This document shows positions 18,508 to 26,176 of a stretch of DNA of 64,000 nt, piece after piece. The position numbers were made by a program, and so were the translations under genes. The notes beneath the pieces are model-generated. The model saw nothing but the letters and a program-made list of their open reading frames with translations, was not told where the DNA came from and did not search any database. The DNA lies in the NCBI GenBank assembly GCA_017307955.1, contig JAFKFV010000007.1, positions 407,462-471,461 of the forward strand, written 5' to 3'. The DNA comes from Allobosea sp. GTDB taxonomy: Bacteria > Pseudomonadota > Alphaproteobacteria > Rhizobiales > Kaistiaceae. How positions within the stretch are numbered: the first letter of the stretch is position 1; each line of letters begins with the position of its first letter.

Positions 18508-19062
18508 ATGAGCCGGATCGACGAGACGCTGCCCTTCATTCCCGTCCGCTTCGCCGTCCTGGCCGTGTCCGACACGCGCTCGCTGGAAACCGACAAATCG
18601 GGCCAGACGCTCGCCGACCGGATCACGGCGGCCGGCCATGTTCTCGCCGAGCGGGCGATCGTGCCCGACGATGTCGATGAGATCCGCGCCATTGTCAGCT
18701 GCTGGATCGCCGAGCCGACCATCGACGTCGTGATCACCACCGGCGGCACCGGATTCACCGGCCGCGACGTGACGCCGGACGCGGTCGAGCCGCTGTTCGA
18801 GAAGCGGATGGACGGCTTTTCCGCGGTCTTCCACCGCATCAGCTACGACAAGATCGGCACCTCGACCGTGCAGTCGCGCGCAACCGCGGGCCTTGCCAAT
18901 TCGACCTTCATCTTCGTCGTTCCGGGCTCGACGGGTGCGTGCAAGGACGCATGGGACGGCATCATCGCGCCGCAATTCGACTATCGTCACCAGCCCTGCA
19001 ATTTCGTCGAGATCATGCCTCGCCTCGACGAACATCTGAAGCGCGGCAAGCTCCGCGTCTGA
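18508..19062 (+). CDS. moaB: Molybdenum cofactor biosynthesis protein B (MoaB/Mog family)
   Basis: This 184-aa protein has the MPT-binding fold motifs VLAVSDTRSLETDKSGQ, VVITTGGTGFTGRDVTPDAVEPL and VFVVPGST-type FIFVVPGSTGACKDAW. MoaB/MogA proteins bind molybdopterin and adenylylate it before molybdate insertion. The short form without a MoeA fusion and the RRISYD-like FHRISYDKIGTS segment point to MoaB. It converges on a glycosyltransferase gene with only two bases between stops. No other moa genes are nearby. Confidence 0.92.
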   Translation: MSRIDETLPFIPVRFAVLAVSDTRSLETDKSGQTLADRITAAGHVLAERAIVPDDVDEIRAIVSCWIAEPTIDVVITTGGTGFTGRDVTPDAVEPLFEKRMDGFSAVFHRISYDKIGTSTVQSRATAGLANSTFIFVVPGSTGACKDAWDGIIAPQFDYRHQPCNFVEIMPRLDEHLKRGKLRV

Positions 19063-19064
19063 GA

Positions 19065-19742
19065 TCAGCCGGCCCGGCGCGCGATGAGCGAGGGCGGAAC
19101 GCGCAGCACCATCAGCGCCAGCCGCGCCGCGCTCGGCAGCGCGCCGGCGCGCCGCGGGGCATCGCCGCGCAGCACGGCGCGGGACCGGAGGAAGCTCAGT
19201 CGCCGGCGGCCGATGCGGCGCGCGAGCTCGACATCCGAAATGCCGGGCAGCGGCCGATGGCCGCCGATCTCGCGATAGAGCCGGGTCGAGACCAGGAGCC
19301 CCTCGTCGAGATAGGGCGCTGCGAAGAGCCGCATCCTGAGCGACGCCGCCGTTTCCGCCACCCTCGCCCCCGCCCCGAAACCGGCCCGCGCATGGCGAAA
19401 CGCCGCGGCGCGAAGGGGATCGCCGGAGCTTTGCACGCGGTCGATGAAGTCCTGCGCCTCGCGCTGCCAGCCCGGCTCCAGCGCCACATGCGGCGAGAGG
19501 AAGAGCAGCCAGTCCGACCGCGCATTGACGGCGGCGCGGGCGAGATCCTCGCCCTCCCCCGCCGCAGCGCGGACGAAGCGGCAGCCGGCGGCGTCGGCGA
19601 CCAGCGCCGTGCCGTCGGAGGATCCGCGGTCGACCACGATGACCTCCCGGACCATGCCGTCGGCGGCGGCCGGCACCAGCGCCGCCAGCGCATGGGCAAG
19701 CGCCGTCTCGTCGTCGCGGGTGGGGAGGATCACGCTGATCAT
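19065..19742 (-). CDS. Family 2 glycosyltransferase
   Basis: This protein of about 225 aa has the GT-A opening ISVILPTRDDETALAHALAAL, the nucleotide-sugar site VIVVDRGSSDGT, and LLFLSPHVALEPGW where the metal-binding DxD would lie. The DxD position reads SPH, so metal binding may be altered. There are no clear transmembrane helices, only a hydrophobic stretch near the C-terminus (ALMVLRVPPSLIA). The ATG at 19742 gives the standard N-terminus MISVILPT and has AAGA nine bases upstream; ATG 19751 is also possible. Acceptor and donor sugar are unknown. It is divergent from the radical SAM gene. Confidence 0.85.
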   Translation of the reverse strand: MISVILPTRDDETALAHALAALVPAAADGMVREVIVVDRGSSDGTALVADAAGCRFVRAAAGEGEDLARAAVNARSDWLLFLSPHVALEPGWQREAQDFIDRVQSSGDPLRAAAFRHARAGFGAGARVAETAASLRMRLFAAPYLDEGLLVSTRLYREIGGHRPLPGISDVELARRIGRRRLSFLRSRAVLRGDAPRRAGALPSAARLALMVLRVPPSLIARRAG

Positions 19743-19824
19743 AATCAACATTCTTAACTGCAAAATTCACAAATCGCGACGCGAATGAACGGATTGCTGC
19801 GCCTCTGGGTTAATGTTCTTGCTT

Positions 19825-19853
19825 TGTTCCAATGGCAATCCTATCCTCTGCCC
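19825..19853 (+). promoter_or_regulatory. Candidate promoter abutting the radical SAM start codon
   Basis: In the AT-richer gap, TTGCTT and TATCCT are separated by 17 bases, and TATCCT ends six bases before the ATG at 19854. Transcription would then begin at or next to the start codon, giving a leaderless message. No Shine-Dalgarno sequence is visible, which agrees with this. Confidence 0.4.
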
Positions 19854-20984
19854 ATGTCGCTCGCTCGCCCCCTCGATCCCGGTCTCGACCCGCTGGTGCT
19901 CGCGGCCGCCGCCCCCCTCATCGACCCCGACCGTCGCCGCGGCCGCGGCGCCGAGACGAATGCCTCGGGCCGGTTCGAGAAGCTGCAGAGCATTCCTTTC
20001 GACGACGGCTGGCAGACGCTCGACGAGCTGCCGCCCTTCAAGACCGAGGTGCAGGCCGAGAAGGCCAAGGTGATCATCACCCGCAACGATTCGCCGGACA
20101 TCGCCTTCGACCGGTCGATCAATCCCTATCGCGGCTGCGAGCATGGCTGCATCTACTGCTTCGCGCGGCCGAGCCATGCCTATATGGGCCTCTCGCCGGG
20201 CCTCGATTTCGAATCGAAGCTGTTCTTCAAGCCGGACGCCGCCGCGCTGCTCGAGAGGGAGCTTTCCGCGCCCGGCTACAAGCCGCGGACGATCGCGATC
20301 GGCACCAATACCGATCCCTACCAGCCGATCGAGCGCCAGCATCGGATGATGCGCGATATCCTCGAGGTGCTGGAGCGCTTCAACCATCCGGTCGGGATCG
20401 TCACCAAGTCGGCGCTGGTGATGCGCGACATCGACATTCTCTCGCGCATGGCCGAGCGCGGGCTGGCCAAGGTCGCGATCTCGGTGACGACGCTCGACCG
20501 TCACCTGGCCCGCGTCATGGAGCCGCGCGCCGCGACGCCGCCGCGCCGGCTGGAGACGATCCGCACGCTCGCCGCCGCCGGCATCCCGGTCGGCGTCCTG
20601 ACGGCGCCCATCATCCCCGCGCTCAACGACAGCGAGATCGAGCGCATCCTCGATGCGACGGCCGAGGCCGGCGCCGGCGAGGCGGGCTATGTGATCCTGC
20701 GCCTGCCGCTTGAGGTCGCGGACCTCTTCCGCGAATGGCTGCTGCGCCATTATCCCGACCGCTACCGACATGTCCTCTCGGTCATGCGCTCGATGCGCGG
20801 CGGCAAGGACTATGATTCGACCTTCGGCAAGCGACAGAAGGGCGAAGGCCCCTATGCCTGGCAGATCGGCCGCCGCTTCGAGATCGCGACCCGCCGCCTC
20901 GGCATGAACCGCCGCAACCTGCGCCTCCGCACCGATCTCTTTTCCCCGCCGGTGAAGCCGCAGGCGCAGCTCAGCCTGTTCTAG
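19854..20984 (+). CDS. SPL-like radical SAM protein (PA0069 family)
   Basis: This 376-aa protein binds a 4Fe-4S cluster through CEHGCIYC (C-x3-C-x2-C) within [21 protein letters not shown]. It continues with [30 protein letters not shown] and [10 protein letters not shown], as in the PA0069 group related to spore photoproduct lyase. These proteins generate a 5'-deoxyadenosyl radical; their substrate is unknown. An upstream ATG at 19785 is open but would add 23 residues from AT-rich promoter-like DNA, so 19854 is preferred. The N-terminal [16 protein letters not shown] block is characteristic of the group. rnhB follows. Confidence 0.88.
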   Translation: MSLARPLDPGLDPLVLAAAAPLIDPDRRRGRGAETNASGRFEKLQSIPFDDGWQTLDELPPFKTEVQAEKAKVIITRNDSPDIAFDRSINPYRGCEHGCIYCFARPSHAYMGLSPGLDFESKLFFKPDAAALLERELSAPGYKPRTIAIGTNTDPYQPIERQHRMMRDILEVLERFNHPVGIVTKSALVMRDIDILSRMAERGLAKVAISVTTLDRHLARVMEPRAATPPRRLETIRTLAAAGIPVGVLTAPIIPALNDSEIERILDATAEAGAGEAGYVILRLPLEVADLFREWLLRHYPDRYRHVLSVMRSMRGGKDYDSTFGKRQKGEGPYAWQIGRRFEIATRRLGMNRRNLRLRTDLFSPPVKPQAQLSLF

Positions 20985-21052
20985 TCGCGCGCGGTGAGGC
21001 TTCGGGACATCGCTGCCTTGCCAGCGCCGCTCTTCGGCGCATTGTTGCGGCC

Positions 21053-21763
21053 ATGGCCAGACGCCCCGCCGATTCGCCCGCCTTGTTCGACCTGCCCGAC
21101 GCGCCCACTGACGCGATGGAGCGGCGGCTGCGCCGTGCCGGGTTGAAGAAGATCGCTGGCGTCGACGAGGCCGGCCGCGGGCCGCTCGCCGGACCGGTGG
21201 TGGCGGCGGCGGTGATTCTCGACCCGAAGCGCATTCCTCCCGGTCTCGACGATTCGAAGAAGCTCGACCGCGCCGCCCGCGAGACGCTGTTCGAGGCGAT
21301 CATGGCGACCTCGGTGGTCGCGGTCGCCGCAGGGTCGGTGACCCGGATCGACCAGACCGATATCCGCCAGGCGACCCTCTGGGCCATGCGCCAGGCCGTG
21401 GCCTCGCTGGCGCATGACGCCGACCACGCGCTCATCGACGGCATCGACGTCCCGCCTGGCCTCTGCTGCCGGGGCGAAGCCGTGGTGAAGGGCGATGCGC
21501 GATCGGTCTCGATCGCCGCCGCCTCGATCGTCGCCAAGGTGACGCGCGACCGGATGATGATCCGCGCCGCCGGCCGCTTCCCGGCCTATGGCTTCGACCG
21601 GCACATGGGCTACGGCACGCCGTTCCACATGGAGGCGCTCGCCAATCATGGCGCGACGCCGCTGCACCGTTCGAGCTTCGCGCCGATCCGCGCGCTGCTC
21701 TCCAGCGTGGCGCCGGCGGCGATCGAGGTCGAGATGGACCTCCTGGCCGCGGTCCCGGCCTGA
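21053..21763 (+). CDS. rnhB: Ribonuclease HII
   Basis: This 236-aa enzyme nicks RNA-DNA hybrids and single ribonucleotides embedded in DNA. The active site is complete: D38 and E39 in [15 protein letters not shown]129 in LIDGIDVP, and D166 in VTRDRMM, preceded by [11 protein letters not shown]. The C-terminus has [18 protein letters not shown] and [16 protein letters not shown] short extension precedes the core, as is common in this order. RNase HI (rnhA) is also in the window, so both hybrid-cleaving activities are present. Confidence 0.96.
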   Translation: MARRPADSPALFDLPDAPTDAMERRLRRAGLKKIAGVDEAGRGPLAGPVVAAAVILDPKRIPPGLDDSKKLDRAARETLFEAIMATSVVAVAAGSVTRIDQTDIRQATLWAMRQAVASLAHDADHALIDGIDVPPGLCCRGEAVVKGDARSVSIAAASIVAKVTRDRMMIRAAGRFPAYGFDRHMGYGTPFHMEALANHGATPLHRSSFAPIRALLSSVAPAAIEVEMDLLAAVPA

Positions 21764-21788
21764 CAGCCAGCACAATGCCCGAAACGAA

Positions 21789-21813
21789 ACGGCCGGGCGC
21801 GAGGCCCGGCCGT
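21789..21813 (-). terminator. Terminator of the ATP synthase F0 operon
   Basis: A perfect 10-bp stem (ACGGCCGGGC / GCCCGGCCGT, loop GCGAG) lies between the convergent rnhB and F0 b-subunit genes. On the minus strand it is followed by TTTCGTTTC, so it best serves the F0 operon. The stem could also stop rnhB transcripts, though no T-run follows on the plus strand. Confidence 0.8.
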
Positions 21814-21841
21814 CCGAAATACGGTGAATGACGTCAGCGGC

Positions 21842-22327
21842 TCAGTTGAGACGCGACCGAACCTCGCCGATCGCCTTCTCGACGAGACCGGCGGCGGCCT
21901 CGCCCTTGAGCTTGGCCGAGAGGATCTTCTCGGCCGCTGCGATCGCGACATCTGCGGAGAGCGAACGCACTTCCTGCAGGGCGACGGTCTCGGCCTGGGT
22001 GATCTTGTCTTCCGCCATCTTGGTACGGCGGGTGACGTAGTCCTCCATGCGCGCCTTGGCCTCCTCGGCCAGGGCGGCAGCCTCGCGGCTCGCCTGATCG
22101 ACGATGCCGCGCGCCTCGACCTCGGCGTCGCGGGCCTTCTTCTGGTACTCGGCCAGAAGCTGGGCGGCCTCCTCGCGGAGCCGCTTCGCCTCGTCCAGCT
22201 CCTTGGCGATGGACGCGGCGCGGTTGTCGAGCGCCTTCGCCATCGTCTTGTGCACGCCGAGATAGATCAGCAGCAGCAGGAAGAGGACGAGACCGACAAG
22301 CGCGAAGAATGTGGCGTCGAAACCCAT
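21842..22327 (-). CDS. atpF: ATP synthase F0 subunit b
   Basis: This 161-aa protein is one stalk subunit of F0. It has an N-terminal membrane helix (TFFALVGLVLFLLLLIYLGV) followed by a long charged, heptad-rich helix (AKALDNRAASIAKELDEAKRL, KARDAEVEARGIVDQ) that forms the peripheral stalk with b'. Length fits the family. It is the last gene of the atpI-B-E-b'-b operon; the F1 genes are not in this window, as is usual for alphaproteobacteria, where the two sectors are encoded separately. Confidence 0.94.
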   Translation of the reverse strand: MGFDATFFALVGLVLFLLLLIYLGVHKTMAKALDNRAASIAKELDEAKRLREEAAQLLAEYQKKARDAEVEARGIVDQASREAAALAEEAKARMEDYVTRRTKMAEDKITQAETVALQEVRSLSADVAIAAAEKILSAKLKGEAAAGLVEKAIGEVRSRLN

Positions 22328-22341
22328 GATCGCGGTCTCCC

Positions 22342-22986
22342 CTACTGCGCCCGGGCGGCCGAAACCGCTGCCGAGACCTCGTCACGCGTCGGCTGCTGGC
22401 CGATCAGCGCCTCGACGACGGCGCCGGCGGCGTCCTCGGCGATGGTGCCGACATCGGCGAGCGCCCGCGACTTGATGTCGGCGATGCGCGTCTCCGCCTC
22501 GGCGAGCTTGGCGGCGAGATCGGCCTCGATCGCATGGCGGCGAGCCTCGGCATCAGCCTTGGCCTGGTCGGTCGCCGTCTGCGCGATCTTGTGCGCCGAG
22601 CCGCGGGCATCGGCGAGCGCCTTCTCATAGCCCTGAAGCGCGGTATCGGACTGCAGCTTCAAGCGCTGCGCCTCCTCGATATCGCCGGCAATGCGCTGGG
22701 CACGGCCATCGATGATCGCGGCCATGCGCGGCACGATCACCCGCTTCATGAGGAGGTAGAGCGCGCCGAAGCAGATGACGAACCAGAGGATCTGCGACGG
22801 GAACGTATTGGTATCGAAGGGCGGGAACGGACCCTTGTGCCCTTCGGCAGCCCCCACCTCGCTATGCGTGGTGTCGGGCGAAGGCGCATGCGCGTCGGCG
22901 GCGGGCGCCGCCGGTTCAGGCTGCGGAGCCGCCGGCGCCGGAGGCGCCGCTTCCTGAGCCGATGCAGACGTGACGAGCCAAGTCAT
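22342..22986 (-). CDS. ATP synthase F0 subunit b'
   Basis: This 214-aa protein is the b' partner of subunit b, found in alphaproteobacteria and phototrophs. An N-terminal hydrophobic stretch MTWLVTSASAQ and a Pro/Ala-rich linker precede the membrane helix (TFPSQILWFVICFGALYLLM) and the long stalk helix. The conserved FPPFDTNTFPSQILWF block is typical of rhizobial AtpG/b'. The ATG at 22986 is chosen over 23016 because family members begin with this short MxxVTxAxAQ segment. Fourteen bases separate it from the b gene. Confidence 0.92.
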   Translation of the reverse strand: MTWLVTSASAQEAAPPAPAAPQPEPAAPAADAHAPSPDTTHSEVGAAEGHKGPFPPFDTNTFPSQILWFVICFGALYLLMKRVIVPRMAAIIDGRAQRIAGDIEEAQRLKLQSDTALQGYEKALADARGSAHKIAQTATDQAKADAEARRHAIEADLAAKLAEAETRIADIKSRALADVGTIAEDAAGAVVEALIGQQPTRDEVSAAVSAARAQ

Positions 22987-23079
22987 CGAGGACCCCGGAT
23001 CGAGGAAAGACGTCATGCGGCAGTGTCAAGCCTGCCGCATGACGGACCACAGAACCGCCGGATGGCGGCCGATCGGCGC

Positions 23080-23307
23080 TTAGACGACGAACAGCAGCAG
23101 CAGCGCGACGAGCAGCGAGAAGATGCCGAGCGCTTCCGTCACGGCGAAGCCGAGGATGAGGCGGCCGAACTGGCCGTCGGCAGCCGACGGGTTGCGCAGG
23201 GCGCCCGAAAGGAAGCTGCCGAAGATATTGCCGAGGCCGAGGGCGGCGCCAGCCATGCCAAAGCAGGCGAGACCAGCACCGATGAACTTCGCGGCTTCCG
23301 CTTCCAT
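23080..23307 (-). CDS. atpE: ATP synthase F0 subunit c
   Basis: This 75-aa hairpin protein forms the rotating c ring. Two hydrophobic helices flank the polar loop RNPSAADG, with Gly-rich packing in the first helix ([20 protein letters not shown]). The proton-carrying carboxylate is E58 in [24 protein letters not shown]-like A/G-rich sequence (AAAGGAGAATTG) precedes the ATG and is a strong ribosome-binding site, in keeping with the high copy number of this subunit. Confidence 0.96.
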   Translation of the reverse strand: MEAEAAKFIGAGLACFGMAGAALGLGNIFGSFLSGALRNPSAADGQFGRLILGFAVTEALGIFSLLVALLLLFVV

Positions 23308-23366
23308 TTCAATTCTCCTTTGAGGGGTATGTCTATCGAGAGCAGGGATCGGTCGGCCTGCCCGGC

Positions 23367-24119
23367 TCAGTGGCCGGGATGCAGGGCGTCGTTCAGGTAC
23401 ATGCAGGTCAGGATCGTGAAGACATAGGCCTGCAGGAAGGCGACGAGGAACTCGAGCGCCGTGAGCGCGACGGTCATCAGCAGCGGCACGATCGCGCCAC
23501 CGACACCGACGACGCCAAGGCTCGCCAGCGACACGACGAAGCCGGCGAACACCTTCAGCGTGATGTGTCCGGCCAGCATGTTGGCGAAGAGACGGACGGA
23601 GAGGCTGATCGGCCGCGAGAGGAACGAGATGACCTCGATCGCGGAGACGAGCGGGATGACCGCCCCGGGCACGCCATGCGGCACGAAAAGGCCGAGGAAA
23701 TGCGTACCATGGCGGTAGAAGCCGTAGCCGACCACGACGAGCATCACCAACATCGCCAGCGCGAAGGTGATGATGATCTGGCTCGTCGCCGTCAGGAAAT
23801 AGGGGAACATGCCGAACAGGTTCGCCGTCAGGATGAACATGAACAGCGAGAAGACGAAGGGGAAGAAGCGCATCCCCTCGGTGCCGGCGGAGGATTTGAG
23901 CGTCGAGGCCACGAACTCGTAGGAGAGCTCGGCGACCGACTGCGTGCGGCCGGGAATGAGCGACTTCTTGGCCGTCGCGAAATAGAGGAAACCGGTCACG
24001 ACGGCGACATTCGCGACCATCGCGAGCGCCGAATTCGTGAAATGGAAGTCCATGCCGGCAAAATTGCCGAGCGGGAAATACTCGTGGATCTGAAACTGAT
24101 GGATCGGATCGTTCGCCAC
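23367..24119 (-). CDS. atpB: ATP synthase F0 subunit a
   Basis: This 250-aa membrane protein forms the proton half-channels next to the c ring. The essential Arg is R176 in [18 protein letters not shown], preceded by [12 protein letters not shown]; several transmembrane helices are clear. The GTG at 24119 ([15 protein letters not shown]) is preferred because GAGG lies eight bases upstream and rhizobial homologues begin with a similar xNDPxHQF segment; the open frame runs further upstream from a TTG. It is the second gene of the F0 operon. Confidence 0.94.
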   Translation of the reverse strand: MANDPIHQFQIHEYFPLGNFAGMDFHFTNSALAMVANVAVVTGFLYFATAKKSLIPGRTQSVAELSYEFVASTLKSSAGTEGMRFFPFVFSLFMFILTANLFGMFPYFLTATSQIIITFALAMLVMLVVVGYGFYRHGTHFLGLFVPHGVPGAVIPLVSAIEVISFLSRPISLSVRLFANMLAGHITLKVFAGFVVSLASLGVVGVGGAIVPLLMTVALTALEFLVAFLQAYVFTILTCMYLNDALHPGH

Positions 24120-24176
24120 CGAGCCCGCCTCTTCGCCTTCGTGTCCCGCCGCGGATCGCCGCGGCCCCAAAACGGC

Positions 24177-24575
24177 CTATTTGCCGGACTTCACTCCCGG
24201 ACGCGGCTTCACCCGCTCTTCCGGCTGCGCCACCTTGCCGACCGCGCGCAGGACGTTCAACACGCCAGCGGCGAAGCCGAGCAGGAGCAGCACGATCATG
24301 CCCCAGGGGGTCGTTCCAAGAAAGTGATCGATCAGCCAGCCGAGGCCGGCGCCGACCAGGACGCCCGAAGCGAATTCGCTCGCCACGCGGAGCGCAAGAC
24401 CCATGCCCTGCATTCCGCCCGACGGCGCGCCGTCCGCCTTCGCATCCCGCTCCGTCCCGGCCTTTGCCTGCTCGAGCTTTTGGCCGAGCGAACGCAACCG
24501 TTCCGAAAGCGCGGCTTCCTCGCCGACATGGTCCTTCCTGCTCGTCCCGTCTCCCGCCGAACCGTTGTCGCTCAT
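24177..24575 (-). CDS. atpI: ATP synthase protein I
   Basis: This 132-aa protein heads the F0 operon. After a charged N-terminus it has two transmembrane helices ([25 protein letters not shown] and [19 protein letters not shown]) in the AtpI/AtpQ pattern. AtpI helps assemble the c ring and has been linked to Mg2+ handling. The ATG at 24575 is preferred: the open frame continues upstream, but it runs through the promoter described at 24646-24674. Confidence 0.88.
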   Translation of the reverse strand: MSDNGSAGDGTSRKDHVGEEAALSERLRSLGQKLEQAKAGTERDAKADGAPSGGMQGMGLALRVASEFASGVLVGAGLGWLIDHFLGTTPWGMIVLLLLGFAAGVLNVLRAVGKVAQPEERVKPRPGVKSGK

Positions 24576-24645
24576 CGCGCCGTCCTTGTCGGGTGCCTGG
24601 AAAAGCCGCCGGAAACCGCTGCCGTCCCCCTTTGAAGCCGCGCGC

Positions 24646-24674
24646 ACAATAGTGACGGGGTTCTTGAGTGTCAA
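24646..24674 (-). promoter_or_regulatory. Promoter of the ATP synthase F0 operon
   Basis: On the minus strand TTGACA (24669-24674) and TATTGT (24646-24651) are spaced by 17 bases, matching the sigma-70 consensus in the -35 box exactly. The transcript should start near 24639, giving a leader of about 60 bases before atpI. It lies in the divergent gap shared with the DUF721 gene and is the clearest promoter in the window. Confidence 0.8.
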
Positions 24675-24853
24675 GGCGATGGAAACAATGGTCAAGCTAT
24701 TGTTTCAAAAAGACAATCCTCTCCCGCTCCACAGGACCGGAAGCCCGCTGTCGCGAATCCGCGCCGCCGGGGGCCGGCCTTTGAAGGCTGGCGGACCTTT
24801 CATGCCACAGCCTGCCATGCGAGAAGCAGGGCCATGAGCGGCGAGCCGAAACC

Positions 24854-25366
24854 ATGAGCGACGAGCTGAAGACGATGAAGAGGCGCGATGCGGCGGCGGT
24901 CGGCAGCTTCGTCGGCGGCGTCATCGAGCCGCTTCTCGCCAAGCGCGGATTCGCGACCGCCGATCTCATCGCCGCCTGGGCCGACGTGGTCGGGCCCCGC
25001 TATGCCCGCTCGACGCAGCCAGACAGGCTGATCTGGCCGCGGACGACCGGCGCCGAGGGCGCCAACCGGCCGCGCGGCGCGACGCTGGTCATCCGCGTCG
25101 ATGCCGGCATGGCGATCTATCTCCAGCACGAGACGGCTGTGCTTCTCGAACGCATCAACGGCTTTCTCGGCTTCGGCGCGGTGACGGTGCTGAAGATCGT
25201 CCAGGCACCGGTGAGTCGCCCCGGCCCCATAGAGAAGAAGAGTGCGCCCTCCCCGGCCGTAGCGAAGAAGGCGTCGGACGCCGTCGCCGAGATCGAGAGC
25301 GACGCGCTGCGCGACGCGCTGGAGCGGCTTGGCCGCGGCGTGTTCGGCGAGGTCGAGCGATCGTGA
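24854..25366 (+). CDS. DUF721 (DciA-like) protein
   Basis: This 170-aa protein has the DUF721 core: VGSFVGGVIEPLLAKRGFATADLIAAWADVVGPRYA followed by RGATLVIRVDAGMAIYLQHETAVLLERINGFLG. Some DUF721 proteins (DciA) load or recruit the replicative helicase DnaB; whether this rhizobial version does so is inferred. A Pro/Lys-rich linker and an acidic C-terminal helix follow the core. It heads the conserved DUF721-DsbA-SMC order seen in Hyphomicrobiales. The ATG at 24854 directly opens the charged N-terminus. Confidence 0.85.
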   Translation: MSDELKTMKRRDAAAVGSFVGGVIEPLLAKRGFATADLIAAWADVVGPRYARSTQPDRLIWPRTTGAEGANRPRGATLVIRVDAGMAIYLQHETAVLLERINGFLGFGAVTVLKIVQAPVSRPGPIEKKSAPSPAVAKKASDAVAEIESDALRDALERLGRGVFGEVERS

Positions 25367-25471
25367 ACGCGAAATGCCGGTAAAGCGCCGCATTTGCGCT
25401 GGCATTGGTGCGTATAGGCGTGGCAATCGTGGCGCCATCAATGGACGCCATTCCCTGAGGAGACCGAGACC

Positions 25472-26110
25472 GTGGACCTTGATCGCAGGCAGTTTCTCGT
25501 CCGGCTCGGCGCGGCTTCGCTGGCGGCGGGCGCGTTTGCCATGCTGCCGGGCGCGGCCTTCGCCGCCGAAGAGAAGGTTGATCTCAAGAAGCTGCTGGAG
25601 CCGGGCCCGCTCGGCGACATGGCGCTCGGCGACGCCAACGCGCCGCATACCGTCGTCGAATATGCTTCGCTGACCTGCTCGCATTGCAGGCATTTCCACG
25701 AGACGACCTGGAAGCCGTTCAAGGAGAAATATGTCGACACCGGCAAGGTGCGCTTCATTCTCCGTGATTTCCCGCTCGATCCGCTCGCCACCGCCGGCTT
25801 CATGCTGGCGCATGCGGCGCCGAACAACAATTTCTTCCCGATGGTCGATCTTCTGTTCACGCAGCAGGACAAATGGGCCTTCGTCGACGATCCGGTCTCC
25901 GCGCTGCTCGCTCTTTCCAAGCAGGTTGGTTTTACACAGGAGACTTTCGAGCTGGCCTTGAAAAATCAGGCGCTGCTCGATGGAGTCAACGCCGTGAAGG
26001 ACCGCGGCGCGAAGGAGTTCGGCGTCGACGCGACGCCCACCTTCTTCATTGACGGGGTGAAAAAGCCGGGTGCGCTCTCGCTCGAAGATCTGGACGCGCT
26101 TCTGTCGTGA
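25472..26110 (+). CDS. DsbA-family thiol-disulfide oxidoreductase
   Basis: This 212-aa exported thioredoxin-fold protein has the redox motif CSHC (C69-C72) in EYASLTCSHCRHFHETTW and the cis-Pro in DATPTFFIDG. The N-terminus DRRQFLVRLGAASLAAGAF resembles a twin-arginine signal (RRQFL plus a mild hydrophobic core) and ends AFA-AEE. It belongs to the DsbA/BdbD-like group that oxidises or isomerises periplasmic cysteines; CSHC suggests a moderately oxidising potential. GTG at 25472 is the start. The smc gene follows after 66 bases. Confidence 0.93.
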   Translation: MDLDRRQFLVRLGAASLAAGAFAMLPGAAFAAEEKVDLKKLLEPGPLGDMALGDANAPHTVVEYASLTCSHCRHFHETTWKPFKEKYVDTGKVRFILRDFPLDPLATAGFMLAHAAPNNNFFPMVDLLFTQQDKWAFVDDPVSALLALSKQVGFTQETFELALKNQALLDGVNAVKDRGAKEFGVDATPTFFIDGVKKPGALSLEDLDALLS

Positions 26111-26176
26111 TGCTGTCCGCATCGCGCGGTCGGCCGCGTCCTGCGGCCGGCTAACCCGTGATCGGGGGATGGCGCG

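Noticed and set aside
19785..19853. Longer N-terminus for the radical SAM protein
   Set aside because: The extra 23 residues are read from AT-rich promoter-like DNA in a divergent gap and do not fit the family start.
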